A DNA stretch of 64,000 nt from Pilaira anomala (GCA_025716855.1 JAIXMQ010000025.1:331254-395253), one strand, 5' to 3'. Positions 22,659 to 37,086 are shown, counted from the first letter of the stretch. The notes: generated by a model from the sequence alone, not told the origin. Numbers and translations: made by a program.

Positions 22659-24948
22659 ATGAAGAGTCGGCAAAATAAAAGTCTAGCGATATTACTTGCT
22701 CTTCTTAGTTTACTATCTCTTTTTACAACAGCAGATGAACATGATCATGTGGTAAAACATATAAATATTTAATGGAACAATAGGAATAAGAAATATTGGA
22801 AAACGCTCATACCTATTAATCTAGTACAAAAAAGGAGATGAAGTAGTTATTTGGATGAACACAGTTGGGCCTTTAAACAATCGACAAGAAACATATCCAT
22901 ATTACCAATTACCATTTTGTCAAGGGCCCCATTCGGTTCAGCATCATCACGAGACTTTGGGAGAAGCGCTTCAGGGCATGGACCTTGTGAACTCTGGTAT
23001 CCCAATTCGATTCTTAAGTAAGCATAGAAGGGTAGAGATAATATTATTGAAGCTGATCATTTCACTTGATAGCCACTGAAGCAAATAAACTCTATTGTGA
23101 GAAAACGCTCGATGAAAAGGATATAGATGTGCTCCGATATGCTGTCGATAATCAGTATTGGTACACGATGTTTATTGGTAATGAAACACGTAGACGAACA
23201 ATAACCAATAATATAGACTGTTAATTATATGTCTCATATTATAGATGATTTGCCTGTTAGTGGTATTGTAGGAAGAGGAGTCGATGAAGGTAAAGAAGGA
23301 ACCGATGTTGACCCTCATTTTAAGCCTCTCTTTGTTTACACGCACAAGAGTTTCGTTATTAATTATAACGGACCTCAGGTAAATGGATAATAACAACTTT
23401 GTATGTAAATTTATTCATTGTTGATTTGTTAGATCATTTCTGTTACATTACAACACGGCAATCCTGTGGAATTGATATATAATCAAAAATCGTTGAGTTT
23501 GCCCTTTACATATTCAGTTGATTGGAATCCTACAGATATCGAATTTGAAAACAGATTTGACAGCTTATTAGAAGCTGATTTCTTTGAACATAAAGTAAAT
23601 TGACAGCTTATAAAGTATCGAAAAAAAAATAGACTAAAAGCGAACTTTTTTTAGGTTCATTGGCTTTCAATTTTCAGTTCATTCATGATGGTTCTCTTTT
23701 TAACCGGTCTTGTTTCCGTTATTCTTTTAAGAACTGTCAAGCGTGACTTTACAAGATATGATCGTGAAGAAGGCCTCACTGATTTTGTAAGTTTTTTCTT
23801 ATATATAAACACTTTGTATTCATATTTTGATAGGATCGTGATTTAGGTGATGAATATGGTTGGAAGCAAGTTCACGGTGATGTGTTTCGTCAACCTCCAC
23901 GTTTAATGCTAATGTCTGCATTAATGGGTACTGGATCACAACTCGTCATTTTATCAGGTGTCGTCATTTTATACACCATTTTAGGCGATCTTTATGCAGA
24001 ACGTGCCACAATTCTCACCACCACCATTTTCTTGTATGCACTTACCTCTTTTGTTGCAGGCTATACAAGCGCCAGATACTACACTAGATATGGCGGTAAA
24101 GAGTGGGTAAAAACAGTTGTTATGACAGCGAGTTTATGGCCCGGTTCCGTTTCTGTTATTGGTGGATTTATCAATTTATTGGCTATTTACTACTCTAGCT
24201 CTCGTGCAATTTCATTCTATGCATTGTTATCTGTTGTGGCTTTATGGGTCTTTTTGTGTTTCCCATTAACTCTTTTAGGCACTGTTGTCGGCCGCAATTG
24301 GGGTAGTCAACCTGATTTCCCTTGTCGTGTCAATCCAATTCCTCGTCCTATTCCTGAAAAAGTCTGGTATGCTGAACCCATGATGATTGTTGCTTTAGGC
24401 GGTATTTTACCGTTTGGTTCGATTTTCATTGAAATTTATTTCATTTTTACTTCATTTTGGACATATAAGATTTATTATGTCTATGGTTTCATGCTTTTGG
24501 TATTCGTCATTTTGTTGATTGTTAGTGCTTGTGTCTCTATTGTCAGTACTTATTTCTTACTTAATTCAGAAGACCATCGCTGGTAAGCGTTTTTTAAAAG
24601 CTTTTAAAAAAGAATAATAGCACTAAATTTTTGTTTTAAAAAAAAATAGGCACTGGGTTAGCTTCATGACATGCGCTTCGGCAGCAGGTTACATTTACTT
24701 GTATTCTGTCTATTATTTTATGGTCAAAACAAAGTAAATGAAATCAGATTGTATCATTGCTTATTTATTAACTTTATCCCTACTATTATTACTATTATTT
24801 TAGGATGACAGGTATGTTCCAAACAAGTTTCTATTTCGGTTATACTGCCATTCTATCCTTAGGTATGTTCTGCATGTTGGGTTTTATTGGTCATACAGCT
24901 GCTAGTCAGTTTGTGAGAAAAATTTATCAAAATGTCAAGATTGATTAA
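22659..24948 (+). CDS. TM9SF3: Transmembrane 9 superfamily protein, TM9SF3 type
   Basis: Exons 22659-22751, 22825-23017, 23073-23177, 23245-23378, 23433-23594, 23655-23786, 23834-24582, 24650-24733, 24804-24948 give 598 residues, the usual length. A signal peptide ([20 protein letters not shown]) leads to a large lumenal domain ([47 protein letters not shown]), then nine hydrophobic helices starting at [20 protein letters not shown]. Family blocks seen: [55 protein letters not shown]. The C-terminus ends K-I-D, the KXD/E signal that binds COPI and keeps these proteins in the Golgi. TM9 proteins sort membrane proteins with glycine-rich transmembrane helices. The sequence fits the TM9SF3 branch better than yeast Emp70. 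Gene is convergent with the NF1-type gene. Confidence 0.95.
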
Positions 24949-25141
24949 AGCATCTCTCCATTTATCAAATATTATTATTACCATCATAATTTTTTTTTTT
25001 CTTTTATCAACTTCAAATTAAAATGTCATATTATACATATATAATTTATTAGTAATTTATTTAATTTGATATAATACAGTATTTTGAAATAAGAAATATT
25101 ATAAGTTATAACATGATGCCCAAAGTGCAATGAATTGTTTC

Positions 25142-28100
25142 TCAAGATAGAACTCGTCCCATTAATTCGCTGGCTAATTTAGAATTTTGGAGGTTGTTTG
25201 AGGAAGAAGCTCCAAACGTAGGATCACCTAGAGCAGAGAAACGGAATCTATCTAACAACATTTTTTGAGAATTTCGATTCTTCCCTTCAGAAAAGATAGG
25301 ATCTGAACAAGCAGTTAATAAAATGGACTTCACTGATTCAATGATAGGCAAAGTTTGGCTACTAATTACAATTTGATTCATTTTAGGTAACAAAGAATCA
25401 TATCTGCAATGAGAGTTAGTAAATTGAATACAAACTATATTTTCTGTTACTTACACTAAACAAAACACGTCAGGTATAGCGATTGCAGCTTCAGATAAAA
25501 GACCATAAATAATTAATCTTTCGGATTCGTTATCAGCTGCATTCAACATCGTGGCTAATAAAGAGATAACAAGCAACGCTGTAGTACTGTCAGGAATGTC
25601 AAGTTTATCAAAGATACCAGCGTATGCTTTGTTACTACTACTGTCAATATCTGTATCTATTAGACCTGCTAACTTTAACATTTCTGCTACCGTTTCTGTT
25701 TTTGCTGCAATTGGAAGTAACGTAGTGACATAGCCCAAAGTCGAGGCTTCGATGATATTTGCTTCATCCAATAAGCCATCTTTCATATACTGCTTTCGTT
25801 CAATTTCCAGAAATGTGCATAGACCACTATACATTGCATCTTTAGCATTATTGTGTTTTAGACCTTTCACAAAAATACCGGCAATAGCAAAAGAAAAATG
25901 AGACTCAAAGTTAACACCACATAACATATCGAGTTGACCAGCTATATCGGCGATTGGTTCTCTAGCTGCAAGTAATACGTTAACCATGGTATTTTCAGAA
26001 AAAAAATCTTTTGCGTCCAGTGCTCTAACAACAGCCTGTAATAATTCAACTGCCATATCAAATGTGGGTCCTGTATTTATTTCGACAAGAGCAACAGCTA
26101 CCCAGAACAATTGTAGTAAGTAACGAGAATCACTAGGAAGACTTTCAACCACGTTCTTAAGACACATCATAATGCTTGTTACAAGACTTGGATCAGTCTC
26201 ATTGAATATAGCTAATGCACCACGTAAGGCTACCAAGATTTGGTATAACAAGTCATCGTCAATTTCCTCTTTACCAAGATGACCAAGGACTACAAATGCT
26301 CGTGGTTGAACCGCTGGATTGAATTGAAATGCTGTACTTGCCACTAAACTCATCCATCTTGCTCTCCAGAAGTTACCAATATCTAAATAAATTATTCAGT
26401 CATAACAAATTATGATACTTATTTATGTATTTTACCTATTGTGGGAGCAGCATAAGTCATGGCTTCTGATAATTTACCAATTATGATTTCCAGCGATTGT
26501 AAAGAAATAGGTTCACTAGTATCATTTAAAGTTTCGGGAACAATCATAAAAGCGTTAACGTTTGATCTGTTCAAACCGAATAATAGGCGACATTTTGATT
26601 CTGATAATTCTGACAACAGAAGTTGAAGTTTTTGTATATTAGCTGCAGGTAACGGCAAAGACGTACAAAGTGATTGAATCATATTCACAACAACTCCATG
26701 TACTGTGGCACGAACAAGAGTGGATCCAACGCCAGCTAACAAAGATACGACGTGAAATATTTCAGGTACAATTTGCTTAATAGGACCTTGGTTATTAAAT
26801 GAAAGCATTAATATGAATCGAATCAAGATAGCGATTTCAAGCCAAGAGGGATGATCTGTCAGAAAACGACTAGGCATGAGTGATGTTCGATTAATAACTT
26901 TTCTTAAATACGAGACGAGTTTTGAACGGACATTTATATTTGATAACGTTACGAGCGTATCTGCCATAATTTCTGCCTGTGGAGATCCAATACCATGTTC
27001 ATTTGCAAATTGAATAAATGTATCAATCACTAAATTAAGAATCTCATCTATTCTTGCAATCGTCTTCCAAATTTTAGCTTGAATTAGTTTAGACATCTAT
27101 AGAAATATTTCAGTAAATGCAACTAAAATAAAAAAAAAAAAACGTTTAGGTACCTCTCCTGCCAATGTGAGGTCTATCAACAACCTCAATAAATCCTTGA
27201 TTCTTTTTTGTTCAGGTACCGATCTCTGGCAGTAAAGTGCTAGATTGGGTAACCAAGGAATCATATATAATAGACAAAGATAACGCAAGCCTTTTTCTGA
27301 TTTACTATAGCCCACTATACATTCATTCAAGAATTCAATAGTAAGGGACGGTTCAGAAGCTGCTATTTTCACACTAATACTAACTATAAATTCAGTACTA
27401 TTTGCAGGGAGACAAAGGTCTAATGGGATAGTCAGTAACTCTGTTAAAAATTATACTGAAAATCTACCTTTAGCATCCATTAGTTGTTTACCAACATCGA
27501 AGTTAAATACTCTACTCAAGGCATAGAGTAGATTATATGAAGAAAGACGCAAATTAGGATCGTCACTCCCTAAATTCAACAATGCCATATTTAATAATCT
27601 TCCAGGTACATCACTAGGCCGGATAGTTCTCTCAGATATACTAGTAGGACGAGACATATCGTAATGACGTTTACTGTGACGCAGTGTCTAGTGATAGAAA
27701 AAATTAAAAAGAGTAATCAAATACTTTATCTATAAACAAAAAACTTACACTGACAATAGCATCTCGCTTTGGAGAGTTAAACATAATGATAGTATTATCA
27801 CGTGTGTTTTTAAAGCTGAATTCGTATGAATGCTCTAAAAGTTGCTCGTACTGAACATAGGAAACGTTCTCAATTTCAGAGATATGATAAATATCATTCA
27901 TGATAGCAGTAATACCGTAAATTATCTCTTGCTTTCGCACTGTCATGACTTGAATATATTCGGCACTTACTTTCATAGTAACAGCAAGTTGTGCTGCAAA
28001 TTTTAGTACCCGATTCACTGGGAAAAACACAGCACTAGGCTCAGTCTCCAACCCGACTATTAAAATACGAATATTTTAATATTAGCTGATAGTTCTGATA

Positions 28101-31100
28101 AAATAATGTTATTGCTTACTTGTAGTCTTAGGAAGTCGAACCTCAGTTGGAAGAATGTGATCATAAAGTTCTGATAAAGTAACAGCAAATGTCATACGTT
28201 TAGCAAATCTGTGCGAAATAGGGCGTGTTAACTTTTTGAAAAACGTCCTAATATATGAATTGGGATTGTAGACGTGACACGCAGCAATATTGTCTGATTT
28301 TTCTTCTGTCATAAGCTCCATTAATTGATGAACCCATTGAGCGGGAACTTCATTTTTACGAGAAAATTGTGTAAGATCAACCAAAAGCTCATAAAATCGA
28401 TTCCCAGTACGTTCTAAGGTCTAACTAGTTTGGTGAGTTTTTTTTTAACAAATTAAACGAAAAAAAAAAGAAAGGGTTATCAAACGAGTTAATTTACCTG
28501 AAGAATGTGATACACCAGTAATTCAAAATCAATATTATCAGCGTTTATATGTCGCATTATCAAATAGAATACAGGTCGACCAGCTTTGGATACACCTCCT
28601 TCGTAGAATATGTTTTTAGAAACAATGGATTCAACGCTACGGTGACTATTACGGCGCATAAAATCTGCATACAATTGGTTTGAGGCAGCATAGATGTAAC
28701 TTTTTGAGGTTACTAAATCTTTTGGGGATACTTCAGGCGGTCTTCCTAACTGAGCCAAAAGATTTGCAAATTTATCGAAGTTACGTTTCCAGCGAGCGAG
28801 AGTTGTTGTATCATTGATACGATGAAAGTTGCGAGTTGCAATATCGCGTGAAATACGTTCCATATTTTCCGACAAAACGCGATGTAAAGTTGCATAAAAC
28901 TTATCATCCATCTGGTATACTTCCACTGGTTCCTCTATTGTATTTCCTGTAGGAACTTTTGAAATTTCACGTAAAAAACTAGCCACTCTATAAATATTGT
29001 TTGTTAGAAAGTCATTTAAAACAATCATGTATGTTTCTTTAGCACCAAATAGCACATTATTGGCAAGGTTTTGGATCACCTTAGTTGCAATAAGAAGGCC
29101 ACGGCGCATATCACGGGAGATAGAGACAGTGTTTTTTACCAGACCTTCTGTTTCTGGAGAAACAATTGCCGGACAGAAGAACCGCAAGAATATAAAAGAA
29201 CCTACGGCTGTGTATTTTGCTTCGGGAAACTTTTCGCGGACAGCAGTAAGAATAAAGTTACAAATTTGACGGAATGATCTAGGCGCTTCATTTATAGAAT
29301 TACAAATAGCTTTTAAAAACATTTCGGTAGCCTCTATCACGTTGCGTCTATTTATATTGACGTCTTCACCTAGCCCAATCTTAGAGGGATCAAGTTCGAA
29401 ACGCTTGGCTTCACGTGGACGCTCTGAGAGCTTTTGGAAAACTGGTAATAATACAGATCGGACGTATTCTGTGCCATTATTTTTTGCGTACACCGAAAGT
29501 AAACGAGTCGCCATACTAGTCTTTCTGAACAAATCCGTTTCATTTTCTATAAAAAAAAATTATTATTCAAGGATACAATTTTTTATTTATTAACAATTAC
29601 CTGTGGCTTCCACCTCCTTTTCTATTACAGATTTTAATAGGACCATTGTTTTATTTCTTGAAGCAAAACAGGATAACAACACATTGGCCGCATCGTCACT
29701 ATCCACAGAAGGAGATACTTCACAAAGAGTAAGTGTAAGATTTAAATCGAACTGAACAAGCATCTATTTAATGGTATTAGTAATAAGTTGTCTTTATATC
29801 TTTCATGAAATTACATCAATTAGTTTTTCGTATCTATCTGTCATCACGGTTTCAGCCAAGGTCTCAAACTCAGTTCCTTGATTTAAAATGTTTGTCAAAA
29901 CTTCCATAAATGCTGATCTGGTACGTGTATCTTCATGGTATCCCATAGAAAAGGAGTATTTAAGGCCAGCGTCTACATTAGCACTGAGTAAGTTGGATAG
30001 GGCTAAGATCGTATAGTTTTTTAGAGGAGTCAATTCTGATCCCTATTATAGACTGTCAGATATTATTTAGAACATTTTTAAATGATTTCTTACTCACATT
30101 TCTGAACTGAGAGTCATAACTTCTAGTTTGTGAAATTGATTCCATCTAAAAAAACCGTTTTAGAAGTTATAAGCTTCTACTATACTTTTACATACCTCTA
30201 ACACACGGCATCGATTCAACAATTTGAAAAAGAAAGTAAAATATTTATAAAAAATTCTACTTTTTGTTAAAAGTGCATCAGATTCCTGGACGGGTTCTAA
30301 GGGCTGAAGTGGTAACTGATGCAACAAAGCAACAATAGTTTTAAGACAAGCTAAATCTAAATCAGATTGTAGTTTTTCTAACTGAGCTGCTTCGTATCCT
30401 GAAGACTGGCTTGCATTGTCTGGTGTCTAAAAAAACATTAACTTTTTTTAAAAAAAAAAATTATTTAAATTCTTTACCAGGGCGAAATCACTTGTCCATT
30501 CTACAAAAATTTCCAATAACTTATTTCTCAATCGAAATTCTTGCCTCAATGTAATGCGTTCTTTTTTGTTCATTGCTACTTCTACCAGCTGGCACATTTT
30601 AATCTTGACCTTAATTGATGATTGATTTGTACCAAGCTTATTTAAATAAACAGCATACTGATTAATCAGTGTACCCAAATCCACAGTAAACAAGTTTTCT
30701 GATTTATCTACTAGTCGATCCAGTACTTGTTTTAATACAGAGATTGCTTGTTCCACAAACAAAGTATACCGAGGTCCACAAATGGGATCGTTATTATCAG
30801 GACCAAAGCATTTACTTAATGTATTTTCAAGATGACGAAACATAATGTGATATAATGCAGGGGACAAATCATTGCCCAATATTTCCCTGACCCATTCTCT
30901 CACAATCATATTGTCACAGGATAATAAGTCTACCATTTCCATAACAAAATTATCTACCATAGCTGCTGATTCAGTAGGGGCTGATATATGTTTGTTGTTA
31001 TTATTATCACTAAGTTGTTTATTACACAATTCTGAATCTGTCATTAAGCAAACGCCACCTAAAGCTGCAAGAAACCCAGCATAATTTTGCCATTCCATAC

Positions 31101-34100
31101 ATCTTTCATTATCAAGCGAGTCTACACGAGTTGGTGATGCTGAGGACGAGAGCGTTTGTCGAGACGAATTACTTCGAAGCTTATCGTGCCATGTATTTCC
31201 TCCGCCTTTCTTGTTTAAATCTATTGATACATCATCCCTCCCTTCCTCGGGTGTGCGATTAATATAGGATAACATGTGTTTCCATCGTTTCCATGCTTCT
31301 TCCCAAGCTGCCAGCATACCGGGAGAGCTATGGTCAACCATTCTTAAGAGACGACGTATTCGTCTTTGTTGAGATTTTCTACCAGTAACGACACACGAAT
31401 GAGCGGTTAATTCGTTATAACAAGTAATATTTTCAACGATAGTAATTGAAGGTGGTAGAGGATCATCCAATCTTTCTGTTAAATGAGCTTCCGTACAAAG
31501 TAATCCAAAGCACTCAATTGTAAGTGTATAAATATCTGTATCAGCTGAACATAATAGTATCAATAAAGCAATCTCCAGTCCAATGGAAGCTTGTAGCCTT
31601 TCTCTAGTGTCAATGCCATATGTTGCAAGATCACTGTGCTGTTCTATAAACTGGTTCCTCGAAGTAAGTAGCCGTTTCAATAAATCTAATAGCTTTCTAA
31701 GCTCATTATCTTTTTCTCTGCTGTCAAGCAACTGCTTAGCCAATGTAAACAATACTTGTGAGGAAATTTTCCAAAACGATTCCATAAAGTGATCGATCGG
31801 TCCCCAAAGCATGATATGAGCCGGTTCGTGCAGTTTATATAAGCATTCAGCCGCTGCATCACGAACAGCAGTGCTTGTATCTCTTAAACAATTTGTGATG
31901 GCTACCATGACAGCCGAATTCTGTTCAAATCGGTCATTATCTTCTCCCTATGTAAAAAATAAGAGTGATAAGTAGCTGTAAATATATTTTATATTAATTA
32001 ATTATTTTTTACCAGTACGGTCAATTTTGGATCAGCTTGGTATAATCTCAAAACGTCCAAGATCAACTCAAATCGTTCGTTAGCGGCAGATTTTTTATTA
32101 CTTAATCGTTTTTCTAAACCGTTTATGCCTAGTTTTCGTGCTGAAGATACCGAATGAGAACCAGAAGAATCTACCTTTTCTCTTATATCTCGATTGTAAA
32201 ACTCTAAAAATAATCTTCTTATCCTACTACAAAGAGGATTATATAATGCTGAAATAGGCTGAATCCAAGGGAATCTATTTTCTTCTAATGCAATTGCTAA
32301 AGCAGCTTTAACCACGCTCATTTTAAAAATCGTTGGCACGCCATGTTCAAAGCAAGCTGGAATCAACGATTTTATTGTTTTCTCTGTATCCAGTCGAAAC
32401 ATAGCGACAATGCAATCCGCCATCAAACAGCGATGGTCAATATATACGCCTAAGCTATTAGAGAGTGCATCGATGTCAGAAGCATGATGTGTATCAAATA
32501 ATATCTCTATCAGTTCGTTTTCTACGTCAGGTACTACTTGACGAATAGATAACATATCGTCTTTATGTACATAGGTCGCAGCTCTACAAACATCGACGTA
32601 GCATATGGCAGCTAACTCAGACATGCGATCACCCTTCATTGCCTTTCTCAAAGAGCTAAAAAATGAAGTCTACAATGATATGAATATTTTTGTTTTTTTT
32701 AAAAAAAACTGAATATACCTTTCTGTTTTGTACACGGCTACTAACCAAAGAAGTCGAAAGCATTATGTCAGGACAAATCACAAGCAACATCGTTTGTAGA
32801 GGCCAAAATATAGCTTTTCTTTTCGTTGTATCGGCCAGCGAATTGAATATGTCAAACAAGATTTCAGGAGAACCATCAATACGAGTTTGATTCTGGCACA
32901 TTGAAGCAAATTCTGCAGTATAGTTTTCGATCCAATTCCAAATGGCTCTTCTCAACATGACAGCAATAATTAACTGAGAAGATTTTTTTAAATGTAAAGT
33001 ACAACTGCATAATTCTATAATTGCAAGATATTTTAGTTTTTCTTTTTTTTAAAAAAAAAAAATAATAATAATGATAACGGACTAATACCTGTTAAAACCA
33101 TGCTTAATCTTTTACGATTTAAAGAAGCACATTCCAATAAAATGCAATCTGTAATTTCTGGGTTTTCATCAACGGTTGAAGCCAGATACAATATTCTATT
33201 CTTAATCTTAGCAAAAACAATAGCCCAATTACTTGCACTCACATACTGAATTACTCGAGAAGCAGCCTTATAAATATCTACCATAATACTGATAGGACTG
33301 TTCAAATTCGTGAGTGCTTCAGCAGAAACAGTACTTGAAGCATGATTTGCTACAATTTCATGTTCACGTTCTTCGAAAAGTCCCATTTGATATACAAATC
33401 TCGACATGACAAATAAAATATGCTTCGCAAGATTATCCTCAAGACGTGGTGGGTCAATTGGTACACTAGGAATCCCTTCAACTGGCACCCATGTTAGGCT
33501 GGAAGATGCATTCGTTCGGCTAAAACTAGGTCGTATCGGTGATGCAGTCCCAGAATGAGAGACTTTGTTATCTAAATCCTGACAGTATTTCCAGTGATGT
33601 TGCATACAAGCTGACAGCATACGCAATAAAAACAATTGTGATTGTAATATATCATATGGAATATACTCGTCGTTGCGAGTGATAGGAGCCTAGATAAGTT
33701 AACAAAATATGCTAATATTTAAACAGTTTCACATTTTTATTATTACCTTGGATAGATTTTCAATCACAGTAACAATCGTTGTAGCAATTGTGGGCAGTCT
33801 ATATTTTGAAAGTTCAATCAATGCTGCCACTAAAAAGATAAACGCAAGTTAAATTATTATGTTATACAAGCGTTTAAAATACACGTACCTCTAACGTCAT
33901 TCGTGTTTTTTTTTAAAAAAAAAATAAAGCTTTAGTAAAGTTATTACAAAATAAGCCAACATTATTTTGTTTTGTTACGTTTGTTGAACTAATGGATCAC
34001 TTTCCAAAGTATCGATCTGAGTGCCATTGTTACTTGGTAACTGTGTTCAATATGCTTGAGTTGTTAGTACTACATAGGTGTAACCTTTCTTTTTTTTTTT

Positions 34101-34159
34101 CTTACCCTGACAGCTACTCGGTTTACCAAGCTGAGAATAAGTTTTGTGTCTGTACTCAT
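25142..34159 (-). CDS. IRA: Neurofibromin/IRA-type Ras GTPase-activating protein
   Basis: Negative regulator of Ras that stimulates GTP hydrolysis. The gene runs from ATG 34159 (MSTDTKLILSLVNRVAV) to TGA 25142, roughly 2500 residues in many exons. Main blocks: 33689-33093, 32998-32656, 32651-31998, 31908-30448, 30420-30185, 30033-29803, 29762-29601, 29548-28489, 28384-28109, 28051-27735, 27657-27470, 27372-27155, 27096-26437, 26380-25458, 25397-25142 (edges approximate). The N-terminal helical repeats are followed by the catalytic domain: arginine finger in DLFRKTSMATRLLSVY (about 29495-29550) and FLRFFCPAIVSPETEG. Next are the CRAL-TRIO (GRPVFYLIMRHINADNIDFE) and PH-like modules and a long HEAT-like C-terminus (SRPTSISERTIRP, LLNLGSDDPNLRLSSYNLLYAL). 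All key GAP residues are kept, so it should be active. Short 5' exons around 33890-34060 are hard to join. Shares a 316-bp divergent promoter with the M13 gene. Confidence 0.92.
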
Positions 34160-34475
34160 TTACAACACTAATAGTGTGAAATGTTGAAAAGAAGAATAGG
34201 AACTAAACAGGGAAAAAAGGTTTACGGGGAAAAAAACGGGAAAATGTAAATAAATAAAAGATTTTATGATAAATCACTTCAGTTGTAAGCCGACCTTGTT
34301 TTAGCGAATTCGGATATTTCAAATTCAACTGTCAAAAGAAAAAAGTAACAGATTAACTTGCTTTATATTCCTTATTTGCTTTATTATTGAGAATCATCCG
34401 GGGTAAAAGAATCAATATAAAAAGTAATTAAAGTTTTAGTGTTTACACAACACAATTCATTCTTCTTTCTCTCTT
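34160..34475. promoter_or_regulatory. Divergent promoter of NF1-type and M13 genes
   Basis: 316 bp between two outward-facing start codons. A TATA-like CAATATAAAAAG sits at about 34413-34424, some 55 bp before the plus-strand ATG, with a CT-rich leader (TTCTTCTTTCTCTCTT). An AT-rich stretch (GTAAATAAATAAAAG) lies on the other side. Elements assigned by pattern only. Confidence 0.5.
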
Positions 34476-37086
34476 ATGGGTGGTATTGCTAACTCACTTT
34501 CTAGCCACTCCGCCAATTTAATGGCGAGAGCTGGTAATACGTGTGATACAGACATATGTAAAGCCGCGGCAACTTCTATTTTACACGACTTAGATGTTAA
34601 TATTGATCCATGCAGTGATTTCTATCAATATACATGTAAGAAGAATAGCTTTTTTAATATTATACTTTGTATTGATTTTTTTTTATTGTTGACATGTAGG
34701 CGGTGGTTGGATTAAAGACTCCAAAATCCCTCCTTCTGAATCATGTAAGTAAGCCCTCTTTTTTTCTTTCTTTCTTTTTTTTTTTTAAAAAAAAAACCTT
34801 TATACTAATTCTTTTTTTTTTATGTACAGCCGTTGGTACTTTTAACAATTTAAGAAACAACAATTCGGATGGCTTGCGAGATATTTTAGAATCCAGTTAT
34901 GATGATCTTCTCGCAGGTGTAAAATCCAAAGATATATCGGACGAAGAATTCTTAAACCCTAGTCAGTCGGATAAAGATCGCAATAACTTTAATAAGCTCA
35001 AATCTTATTATGAAACATGTATGGATGAAGCCACGATTGACAGCCTTGGTCCTACTCCCCTTTTCCCCGATATAAAGACCTTGTTAGAAAAGTTAAATTT
35101 TCCTATTGAAAATGATGGTCGTTTTAACACTGATCATGTTCGTCGGTTGACAAAAGCATTAATTTATTTAGGTATCGAAGGCATTGATAATCTCTTTTCA
35201 TTTGATGTTAGTATCAACGATAAAAAACCTGATGAATATGTCATCAATATCAATCAACCTGATCTAGGCCTTCCTTCTCGTGAATACTATGAGAAACCAA
35301 CTTCAATCTCGAATTATCGTAACGGTTTAATTTCAATTCTTTCATCTATCTTGAGTCATCCTAAAGACTCTTCTCCCCGTGAAGTGCTTCGTCGTGTAAA
35401 ATTAACCGAAAATAACCTCAAGATGCTGAACGGTAACGAAATAGAATCCATGGTCGATCGTTACATTGAGTTTGAATCGCATCTAGCCAAAATTACTTTA
35501 TCAAAGTAAGTGTTTCAGAGCAAAAAGATAGAAATTGATGTTAAATTGGTTTATTTTTGATATAATAGTGATAAATTCCAGAACCCTATCGAGTTATATA
35601 ACCCAATGACAATTGCAGAGCTTCATCAGAAGTATCCAATCGTTGAATGGATAAAAATCATCCGTAGTTTTATTCCCGAAGACGTTTCTCTGCCAAGTAA
35701 CGTAATTGTAATTGCACCAAAATATATGCAAGACCTAACAGATTGGTTAAGTAACAGCGTAACGCGTGATGACGGCGCTACCACCGAGAATCTTCGTGAA
35801 TTTTTTGTTATCAAGACAATTTTATCAAATATCAACAATGTTGACAAGACCTCTCGCGAGCTTTACCGTAACATGATGAGTAAAATTTCAAGCGGTACGA
35901 CAGAGCCTCCTCCACGTACCCGTACCTGTGTTAGTCAAACTAGCAATCGATTCGGTCAACTTTTGGGTCGTTACTTCGTGATGAAAAATTTTGGTGGTGA
36001 GCGTGAACGTAAGCAGGTATCTAAGTTTATAGATAATATTATTTCCTCTTGGAGTTTACGATTACAAGACGTCAGTTGGTTAGACTCTGAAACCCGTACA
36101 AAAGCATTAGATAAAGTCAGTAAATTAAATCATAAAGAGGCTTATAGTATTAAGAGTCCTGATGATCGATCTCCAAATTCTTTGGATGAATACTATTCTG
36201 GTGTTCAGGTAACTCTCAAAGATTTCTATAAGACACAGCAGTCTGGGTATAAATGGGCCATGAAAAAAGAATGGAATCAAATCGGACAAAAGGTTAATAA
36301 GGATACTTGGTATATGGATCCTCATGAAGTAAACGCTTATTATACTTCTACATTTAATGAGATTGTTATACCTGCTGGTATCTTGCAAGGTACTTTTTAT
36401 AACTCGAACGTACCTCAATATCTTAATTATGGCGGTATTGGTGTAGTGATTGGTCATGAAATTACGGTAAATAATCTTTTCTTTTCTTTTCTTTTAACTG
36501 ACATGTAAATATAGCACGCATTTGATAACTCTGGACGACTTTACGATGGTGACGGTCTTATGAATTCTTGGTGGACGAACACAACCGCTGCTGCTTTTGA
36601 AGAAAAGAGTCAATGCTTTACGAAACAATATAGTAATTTCACAGTAGACGGGCCTGATAACAGTAAAAATAATGTTAACGGACAGGTAAAAAAAATACGA
36701 TTTGGAATTATTTTTATATAAAAGAAATTAATCGTGCTCTTATGTAGATGACCTTAGGAGAGAATTTAGCAGATAATGGTGGTGTAAATGCAGCTTATAT
36801 GTCGATGCGTAAATCATTAGCAGAAGAGCCTGATAAAAACATGGCTTTACCTGGCTTAGAATCTTTATCACCCGAACAATTATTTTTCGTGAATTTTGGT
36901 CGTGTCTGGTGCACAAACATGCGCCCAGAAATGGCAGTACAACGGGTATTAAATGATGTACATTCCCCAGCTAAAGTCAGAGTAAATGCAGCAGTTCAGA
37001 ATAATCCAGAATTTGCAAAGGCCTTCCAATGTGGTGCACCAGGTACTCGCGACATGAATCCAGTGGAAAAGTGCTCCATTTGGTAA
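34476..37086 (+). CDS. M13-family zinc metallopeptidase (neprilysin-like)
   Basis: Exons 34476-34635, 34700-34744, 34830-35505, 35569-36466, 36515-36685, 36748-37086 give 762 residues, full length for the family. The zinc site is complete: HEITH (H590, E591, H594; split by an intron) and GENLADNGG (E655). The substrate-binding NAYY and the GIGVVIGHEIT and FGRVWC blocks are present, and the C-terminus is the expected C-S-I-W. Cysteines of the ectodomain (NTCDTDICK, DPCSDFYQYTCGGW) are kept. Known M13 enzymes are type II membrane proteins that trim peptides outside the cell. Here the N-terminus (MGGIANSLSSHSANLMARAG) shows neither a signal peptide nor a transmembrane anchor. The ATG is the first after a TATA-like element. 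Either the protein uses another route, or an upstream exon is missing. Confidence 0.93.

Noticed and set aside
30872..31084. 70-codon plus-strand frame inside the NF1-type gene
   Set aside because: Antisense of a long, conserved NF1 exon.
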